Shown here one piece after another: positions 5,346 through 9,119 of a DNA stretch of 9,119 bases. Position 1 is the stretch's first letter. The number at the start of each line of letters is the position of its first letter. Made by a program: the position numbers and the translations under genes. Below the pieces are notes generated by a model that saw nothing but the letters and a program-made list of their open reading frames with translations, did not search any database and was not told the origin of the DNA. The stretch comes from an uncultured Eubacteriales bacterium (GTDB lineage: Bacteria; Bacillota; Clostridia; Oscillospirales; Oscillospiraceae): assembly GCA_958402445.1 (NCBI GenBank), contig CATXTO010000058.1, forward strand, positions 1 through 9,119, in the 5' to 3' direction.

Positions 5346-6278
5346 TTGATACACGCGGTTTATCAAAAGGCCTTTGCCATGCTGAAAACCAAGCCGGTTC
5401 GGCTCTGGGGCATCAGCCTGCTGAGCCTTTTTCTGACGGGCGTGGCGTGCGCGGGCTTTATCGGCATTCCCGCCGTGTCGTTCGTGCTGGTGCTGGCGCT
5501 GCAATCGGCCATGAACCTGCTGTTTCTCCGGGCTTACCGGAAAGAGCGGGTGGAAACCGAGGACCTGTTTGCAACCTTTACCAAGGAGCGGTTTTTCCAC
5601 GTGGTGGGCGGTATGGCGTGGATGTACCTGTGGGTGGTTCTGTGGGCGCTGATCCCCATTGTGGGCGTGGTGTTCGCGGTGATTAAGCTCTATACCTACC
5701 GCTTTGTCCCCTATATCCTGCTGACCCGGCCGGAGGTGAAGGCCACGGAGGCCATTAAGGTCTCGGAGCGGGAGACCGCCGGCTATCGGGGCAAGATGTT
5801 TTTAGCGGAGCTGCTGTTCTGGGGCGTGATCGTCTCGGGGTTCCTGGTTTTGTCGGCGCTGGCCTGGACGCCCTTCCTGGGCTGGTTTTTCGCCCTGGCG
5901 GACGTGGCGCTGGCGCTGGCCGTCTGGGCCTTTGGCGGCCTGATCCTGGGCCTGCTGCAGGCGATATTCTATGATGAAGTACAGCGCTGCAACGCCGATC
6001 CCTCGTACCGCGCCCAGTACTTCCCACCGGCGCCCCAGGGCTTCCCCTATGACGGCGGCCCCCAGGCCCAGGGTGGGACGGCCTGGACCCAGCCCGGGCC
6101 CGGCGGTCCGCAGGAGCCCTCCGCCCGGCAGGGGCAGACGCCGCCCAGCCGGCCGGCGCCGCCTACCGCGGAACCGGAGCAGGGGGATGTGACCCGCTGC
6201 CCGGTGTGCAACACGCCAGTGGCCAGGGATTCCAAGTTCTGCTATAACTGCGGCACGGAGATTCCAAAAAATCCGTAA
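5346..6278 (+). CDS. DUF975-like membrane protein with C-terminal zinc ribbon (TTG start)
   Basis: A 310-residue membrane protein. Hydrophobic segments lie at about residues 21-40, 42-62, 86-118 (probably two), 160-182 and 185-215. The stretch around residues 120-160 (YRFVPYILLTRPEVKATEAI, then SERETAGYRGKMF) resembles the DUF975 family, whose role is unknown. A Pro/Gln/Gly-rich linker (about 225-282) leads to a zinc ribbon with C285, C288, C299 and C302 (CPVC-x10-CYNC). The TTG start is chosen because a near-perfect AAGGAGGTG lies at the right distance. The first ATG (5379, residue 12) has no such site. Linker-plus-zinc-ribbon tails are frequent in Firmicute membrane proteins and are probably cytoplasmic. 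The family assignment is moderate; the membrane and zinc-ribbon calls are firm. Confidence 0.8.
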   Translation: MIHAVYQKAFAMLKTKPVRLWGISLLSLFLTGVACAGFIGIPAVSFVLVLALQSAMNLLFLRAYRKERVETEDLFATFTKERFFHVVGGMAWMYLWVVLWALIPIVGVVFAVIKLYTYRFVPYILLTRPEVKATEAIKVSERETAGYRGKMFLAELLFWGVIVSGFLVLSALAWTPFLGWFFALADVALALAVWAFGGLILGLLQAIFYDEVQRCNADPSYRAQYFPPAPQGFPYDGGPQAQGGTAWTQPGPGGPQEPSARQGQTPPSRPAPPTAEPEQGDVTRCPVCNTPVARDSKFCYNCGTEIPKNP

Positions 6279-6311
6279 CGCCTGCCTTGTCGCAGAGGAC
6301 TGCGCTTTTGC

Positions 6312-6341
6312 AAATCCCCACCCGCATGGGTGGGGATTTTT
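6312..6341 (+). terminator. Intrinsic terminator of the DUF975-like gene
   Basis: AAATCCCCACCC at 6312-6323 pairs perfectly with GGGTGGGGATTT at 6328-6339 around GCAT, with T residues to 6341. It lies 33 nt after the stop. Element E copy 3a abuts its T-tract directly. Confidence 0.9.
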
Positions 6342-6342
6342 G

Positions 6343-6440
6343 TCCGCTTCATCTCCCCTCCGCTCCAAACCGAACCCGCTGCGCTGGGCTTCGCTTTGGG
6401 TTTTTGTTTTTCTGCGGATGTTTCTCCGAACGGAACGTAG
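6343..6440 (-). repeat. Element E, copy 3a (internally deleted left half)
   Basis: On the minus strand, 6440 down to 6363 matches copy 1 (52-129) with a single difference in 78 bases. The match includes the CCCAAAGCGAAGCCC / GGGTTCGGTTTGG hairpin and the leading ATCCGCAGAAAAACAAAAA stretch. After GGAGGGG the sequence jumps to AAGCGGAC, which in copy 1 lies about 50 bp further on. It therefore looks like a copy that lost its inner stem region. Confidence 0.8.
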
Positions 6441-6684
6441 GGGCGGCCTGTGGCCGCCCGCCGGGATGCGCCATCGATGAAGGAATGTAGGGGCGGCCTG
6501 TGGCCGCCCGCCGGGATGCGCCATCGATGGAGGGATGTAGGGGCGGCCTGTGGCCGTTCCGCGGGCGTGCAAAGCACGCCCCTACAAGGGAAACGGGCGA
6601 GCACAGCTCGCCCCTACAGAGGAAATGGCGGGCGTGCAAAGCACGCCCCTACAAGGGAAACGGGCGAGCACAGCTCGCCCCTAC
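6437..6684. repeat. Two short tandem arrays of hairpins (50-bp and 67-bp periods)
   Basis: First array: GTAGGGGCGGCC-TGT-GGCCGCCC hairpins start at 6437, 6487 and 6537 (period exactly 50), separated by the spacer GGGATGCGCCATCGATG. The third hairpin changes to a GGCCGTTCC right arm and so is mismatched. Second array: from 6561 and again from 6628 (period 67), a GGGCGTGC-AAA-GCACGCCC hairpin, a linker close to AAGGGAAAC, and a GGGCGAGC-ACA-GCTCGCCC hairpin ending CCCTAC. These are the same building blocks as the 107-bp array, assembled differently. Confidence 0.88.
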
Positions 6685-6686
6685 AT

Positions 6687-6763
6687 CGTCGAGGCAAAGT
6701 CCGCTTTTGCTTCGGCGGCTGCCTCGCCGCCATCCGCGCCGCTGCCTTGCCCCTCCTCTCCCC
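6687..6763 (-). repeat. Element E, copy 3b (right half)
   Basis: On the minus strand this matches the right half of copy 1, from GGAGAGGAGGGGCAAGG through the GGCGGC / GCCGCC inner stem to ACTTTGCCTCGACG. The left-half hairpin is missing and is replaced by CAAAGG-AGAAG-CCTTTG. Together with copy 3a in the same orientation, it brackets the hairpin arrays between them. Confidence 0.75.
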
Positions 6764-6819
6764 ACAAAGGCTTCTCCTTTGCGGGGGCCCCAATTGCGGG
6801 CGGGCGCGGCCCCCCTACA
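6764..6819. repeat. Degenerate palindrome at the edge of the repeat block
   Basis: A CAAAGG / CCTTTG hairpin is followed by GGGGGCC and, about 20 bp on, GGCCCCCCTAC. The closing CCCCTAC border links it to the hairpin family, but the interior has decayed. Confidence 0.4.
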
Positions 6820-6828
6820 GGATTTGCA

Positions 6829-6870
6829 AATAGAAAAGAGCCGGTCCCAATGGTTTTGGGACCGGCTCTT
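6829..6870 (-). terminator. Intrinsic terminator of the rplM-rpsI operon
   Basis: A perfect 15-bp inverted repeat (6836-6850 with 6856-6870; arm AAGAGCCGGTCCCAA) and a 5-nt loop. On the minus strand the stem is followed by TTCTATTTGC, giving a short T-rich tail. It lies 25 nt after the rpsI stop. Confidence 0.85.
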
Positions 6871-6895
6871 CTGCTTTGGCGCAATCGGTCTGGAC

Positions 6896-7300
6896 TCAGC
6901 GCTTGGAGAACTGAGGTGCGCGACGTGCGGCTTTGAGGCCGTATTTCTTTCTTTCCTTCATTCTGGGGTCCCGGGTCAGGAACCCGGCGGCCTTCAGGGT
7001 GGGACGGAACTCCGGGTTTACATTCAGCAGGGCCCGGGACAGGCCGTGCCGGATGGCGCCGGCTTGACCAGTGACGCCGCCGCCGGCCACGGTGCACACG
7101 ATGTCCACCTTGCCGCCCATATCCGTGGCGTTCAGGGGCTGCCGGACCAGGAGCTTCAGGGTATCCAGGCCGAAGTAATCATCGATATCCCGGCCGTTGA
7201 TGACGATGGAGCCGGTGCCGTTCTCATAAACGCGGACCCGGGCGATGGAGGCCTTCCGCCGGCCGGTGCCGTAGGCATACTTTTTCTTACTCTCGTACAT
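6896..7300 (-). CDS. rpsI: 30S ribosomal protein S9
   Basis: A 134-residue protein, the usual length for bacterial S9. It shows the conserved YGTGRRKASIARVRV N-terminus, the INGR region, TVAGGGVTGQAGAIRHG, and the RDPRMKERKKYGLKAAR stretch leading to the basic tail that ends in SKR. In the family this tail reaches into the small subunit P site and contacts the initiator or peptidyl tRNA anticodon stem; it is intact here. The ribosome binding site is GGAGGT, complement of 7311-7316. It follows rplM by 19 nt in the classic rplM-rpsI operon and ends in a strong terminator, convergent with the DUF975-like gene across the repeat block. Confidence 0.98.
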   Translation of the reverse strand: MYESKKKYAYGTGRRKASIARVRVYENGTGSIVINGRDIDDYFGLDTLKLLVRQPLNATDMGGKVDIVCTVAGGGVTGQAGAIRHGLSRALLNVNPEFRPTLKAAGFLTRDPRMKERKKYGLKAARRAPQFSKR

Positions 7301-7319
7301 ATTGCGTTACACCTCCAAA

Positions 7320-7751
7320 TCAGTCCAGGGTCCAGGGTTCGGGCTTCTGCGCGGCGTTGTTGTGCTCCGGGCCCTTGTAGAGCTTCAGCCGGGTCAGGGC
7401 CGCGCGGCCCAGGGAGTTCTTGGGCAGCATCCCCTTGACGGCCAGCTCCATGGCGTAGTCGGAGCGCTTTTCCATCATCAGCCGGGCCTTGGTCTCCTTC
7501 AGGCCGCCGATCCAGCCGGAGACCCGGCGGTACAGCTTCTGTTCGCCCTTGTTACCGGTGAGGACGGCCTGGTCGGTGTTGAGAATGATGACAAAGTCGC
7601 CGCAATCGACGTTGGGGGTAAAATCGGGCCTGTGCTTACCCCGCAGCAGCTTGGCCGCGACCACCGCGGTCCGGCCCAGCGGCTTGCCCGCCGCGTCGAG
7701 CACGTACCACTTGCGCTGTACGGTCTCCTTCTTGAGAAACGTTGTGGACAT
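7320..7751 (-). CDS. rplM: 50S ribosomal protein L13
   Basis: A 143-residue protein, matching bacterial L13 (about 142-145). It shows the N-terminal TFLKKETVQRKWYVLDAAG, then LGRTAVVAAKLLRGKHRPDF, the VDCGDFVIILN core, YRRVSGWIGG, and the C-terminal VKGMLPKNSLGR motif. L13 is an early assembly protein on 23S rRNA. The start is supported by GGAGGAA (complement of 7759-7765) 7 nt upstream. It is the first gene of the rplM-rpsI operon, with a consensus promoter and an ~87-nt leader that may carry autoregulatory structure. Confidence 0.98.
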   Translation of the reverse strand: MSTTFLKKETVQRKWYVLDAAGKPLGRTAVVAAKLLRGKHRPDFTPNVDCGDFVIILNTDQAVLTGNKGEQKLYRRVSGWIGGLKETKARLMMEKRSDYAMELAVKGMLPKNSLGRAALTRLKLYKGPEHNNAAQKPEPWTLD

Positions 7752-7838
7752 GGTTGACTTCCTCCATAGGAAGGGGCGGACCCCTCCGAAAAAATTTTGA
7801 CTTTTCCAGCGCCCTGGCGTACAATAATCCAGACACGC
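7752..7838 (-). promoter_or_regulatory. Candidate L13 leader (ribosomal protein autoregulatory RNA)
   Basis: The untranslated leader of rplM, read on the minus strand, contains three potential stems: GCGTG with TACGC close to the transcription start, CCAG with CTGG, and a stronger GGAGGGG with CCCCTTCC (about 7768-7788) just upstream of the ribosome binding site. Firmicute rplM transcripts often carry an L13 leader motif used in autogenous control. Placement and length fit, but I cannot confirm the consensus by eye. Confidence 0.4.
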
Positions 7839-7844
7839 TTGTCT

Positions 7845-7873
7845 TTTATATCACAGGAAAAAAGCGATGTCAA
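7845..7873 (-). promoter_or_regulatory. Promoter of the rplM-rpsI operon
   Basis: On the minus strand: TTGACA (complement of 7868-7873), 17-bp spacer containing a T-run, then TATAAA (complement of 7845-7850). This is a near-consensus sigma-A promoter, as expected for a ribosomal protein operon. Transcription should begin near 7838. Confidence 0.88.
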
Positions 7874-7879
7874 GTCCAA

Positions 7880-7902
7880 AGCGGAAAAAATAAATTTCCG
7901 CT
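7880..7902. promoter_or_regulatory. Inverted repeat in the divergent rplM / ttcA region
   Basis: AGCGGAAA at 7880-7887 and TTTCCGCT at 7895-7902 form a perfect 8-bp inverted repeat with a 7-nt A/T centre. It lies 7 bp upstream of the rplM -35 and about 80 bp upstream of ttcA. It could be a regulator binding site serving both promoters, but there is no direct evidence. Confidence 0.4.
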
Positions 7903-7987
7903 GGAATAACCTTCTGAATACTCTTATTTCCTCTTTTAAACTCCCTTATACTCTCGTTCTATTTTTCGCTGGAAAGGTTGGAATTTC

Positions 7988-8734
7988 ATGCAAAAGCTCG
8001 TGGGTTTGGTCCGCCGGTGCGTGGACGACTATCAGATGATTCAGCCGGGGGACCGGATTGCGGTGGGCGTTTCCGGGGGAAAGGATTCCCTGACCCTGCT
8101 GGTGCTGCTGGCGGAGCTCCGGGCCTACTACCCGAACCCCTTTGAGCTGGAGGCTGTGACCGTGGACCTGGGCCTGCCGGGCATGGACTTTGAGCCGGTG
8201 GAGGCCCTGTGCCGGGAGCTCCGAGTGCCCTATACCCGGGTGCCCACGCAAATCGGGCCCATCCTGTTTTCCCACCGGCAGGAGAAAAACCCCTGCTCCC
8301 TATGCGCGAAGCTCCGGCGGGGCGCCCTGCACCAAACGATTTTGAAGCGGGGCTGCAACAAAGTGGCCCTGGGGCACCACTACGACGACGCGGTGGAGAC
8401 CTTCCTGCTGTCTCTGTTCTATGAGGGCCGGATCAGCTGCTTTCAGCCGGTGACGGATTTGGACCGGACGGGCCTGGTGCAGCTCCGGCCCCTGCTGTAC
8501 CTGCCGGAGCGGACCCTGGCGCATTTCGCCCAGCAGGCGGCCCTTCCCGTGGTCCACAACACCTGCCCCAAGGACAAGAACACCAAGCGCCAGGAGGTCA
8601 AGGAGCTGATTTACACCCTGTCCGCCGCCTACCCGGACCTGAAGGAGCGGATTTTCGGGGCTATGCAGCGGCTGCCCCTGCCGGCCTGGGAGCCGAAGGG
8701 CCGGTATCGCCGGCCCAAGGTGCACGAGGAATAA
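7988..8734 (+). CDS. ttcA: TtcA-type tRNA 2-thiolation enzyme (PP-loop ATPase with Fe-S cysteines)
   Basis: A 248-residue cytoplasmic enzyme of the TtcA/TtuA family, which adenylates a tRNA base and replaces oxygen with sulfur (TtcA: cytidine 32). The ATP-binding PP-loop SGGKDS is at residues 29-34. The cluster-ligand pair C103-x2-C106 (NPCSLCAKLRR) and the third cysteine C193 (HNTCPKD) are all present. GHHYDDAVETFLL (129-141) is the family's second conserved region. It is somewhat shorter than proteobacterial TtcA (about 310), as is common in Clostridia. The true target base is not certain; a TtcA-like paralogue is possible. GGAAAGG at 7971-7977 is the ribosome binding site. A weak -10 (TATACT, 7947-7952) lacks a good -35. 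No terminator of its own is visible; element E copy 4 begins only about 3 nt after the stop. Confidence 0.88.
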   Translation: MQKLVGLVRRCVDDYQMIQPGDRIAVGVSGGKDSLTLLVLLAELRAYYPNPFELEAVTVDLGLPGMDFEPVEALCRELRVPYTRVPTQIGPILFSHRQEKNPCSLCAKLRRGALHQTILKRGCNKVALGHHYDDAVETFLLSLFYEGRISCFQPVTDLDRTGLVQLRPLLYLPERTLAHFAQQAALPVVHNTCPKDKNTKRQEVKELIYTLSAAYPDLKERIFGAMQRLPLPAWEPKGRYRRPKVHEE

Positions 8735-8737
8735 CGG

Positions 8738-8870
8738 CACGCCTCGTCGGGGCAAAGGTTGCTCCTGCTCCGGCGGCTAACGCGCCGCCATGCGCGCCGT
8801 TTCCTTGCCCCGCCTCTGCAAACCGAACCCGCTTCGCTGGGCTTCGGTTTGGGTCATGTTTCCCAAATGA
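8738..8870 (-). repeat. Element E, copy 4
   Basis: A full-length copy on the minus strand. It holds the CCAAACCGAA-G-CCC / GGGTTCGGTTTG hairpin, GGGGCAA / TTTGCCCC outer stem and GGCGGC / GCCGCC inner stem, all intact although the linking sequence differs from copies 1 and 2. It begins immediately after the ttcA stop codon, and its stems may act as the 3' end structure of that message. Confidence 0.78.
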
Positions 8871-9119
8871 AATGTAGGGGCGACCTGTGGTCGCCCGGCG
8901 GGAATGCGCCATCGATGATGGGATGTAGGGAACGACCGTTGGTCGTTCCGTGGACTACAGGGGAAACGGCGGGCGTGCAAAGCACGCCCCTACAGGACGC
9001 GGTGTGGTTTGGGGAATGTAGGGGCGACCTGTGGTCGCCCGCGGGGGATGCGCCATCGATGATGGGATGTAGGGAACGGCCTGTGGCCGTTCCGCGGACT
9101 ACAGGGGAAACGGCGGGCG
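8871..9119. repeat. Tandem hairpin repeat, 144-bp period, cut by the window end
   Basis: AATGTAGGGGCGACC begins at 8871 and again at 9015. Each unit has a GGGCGACC-TGT-GGTCGCCC hairpin, the spacer GATGCGCCATCGATGATGGG (first copy AATGCGCC), a GTAGGGAACG hairpin, ACTACAGGGGAAACGGCGGGCG and, in the first unit, a GGGCGTGC-AAA-GCACGCCC hairpin. The second hairpin is GGAACGACC/GGTCGTTCC in unit 1 and GGAACGGCC/GGCCGTTCC in unit 2, a paired substitution. The array continues past the window. Confidence 0.88.

Noticed and set aside
6450..7438. Plus-strand open frames over repeats and antisense to rpsI/rplM
   Set aside because: They translate hairpin repeats and the reverse complement of ribosomal protein genes; no domain or ribosome binding site supports them.
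8661..8980. Minus-strand open frames covering the ttcA end and element E copy 4
   Set aside because: They consist of repeat-derived peptide similar to shadows in the other repeat blocks.
2718..9119. Insertion sequence or integron attC cassettes
   Set aside because: The palindromes recall attC sites superficially, but there is no integrase, no attC core site pattern, no transposase and no clear target-site duplication.

Overview
The window looks like a chromosomal segment from a high-GC, Gram-positive anaerobe of the Clostridia, probably an Oscillospirales/Oscillospiraceae-type gut bacterium. This rests on strong AGGAGG-type ribosome binding sites, textbook sigma-A promoters, the DUF421-DUF4363 gene pair, a double zinc-ribbon protein with a CxxC-x17-CxxC module, a DUF362 ferredoxin-like protein, and an rplM-rpsI operon with its own promoter. 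The taxonomic call is inference; no rRNA is present.

Layout. Bases 1-290 hold palindromic repeats. A translationally coupled pair follows: a DUF421 (YetF-like) membrane protein (367-1044) and a DUF4363 protein (1041-1421), ended by a hairpin. A promoter at 1495 then drives a DUF362 protein with two 4Fe-4S motifs (1581-2684). Next comes a ~750-bp array of seven 103-107-bp tandem units, each built from small hairpins. A very strong promoter at 3593 follows. It precedes a ~260-nt structured untranslated leader and a 92-residue double zinc-ribbon protein (3888-4166) with a strong terminator. A repeat block containing a 96-bp direct duplication separates this from an Sfp-type phosphopantetheinyl transferase (4711-5256). 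A TTG-started DUF975-like membrane protein with a C-terminal zinc ribbon comes next (5346-6278). After a further repeat block (6343-6819), rpsI and rplM lie on the minus strand (6896-7751). Their promoter is divergent from a TtcA-type PP-loop/iron-sulfur tRNA thiolase gene (7988-8734). The window ends inside another repeat block.

The genes are mostly independent housekeeping or small stand-alone units; only DUF421-DUF4363 and rplM-rpsI form clear operons. I see no defence system, transposase, integrase, CRISPR array, tRNA or rRNA.

The striking content is intergenic. About a quarter of the window consists of one interlocking repeat system: short GTAGGGG-bordered hairpins whose stems vary in sequence but stay base-paired, plus a second, ~130-155-bp structured element (called element E here) present in five full or partial copies on both strands. 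These repeats lie outside the assigned coding regions, start just after stop codons or terminators, and have expanded locally into tandem arrays of 50, 67, 103/107 and 144 bp period. The second item worth attention is the long structured leader (about 3627-3887) behind a near-consensus promoter.
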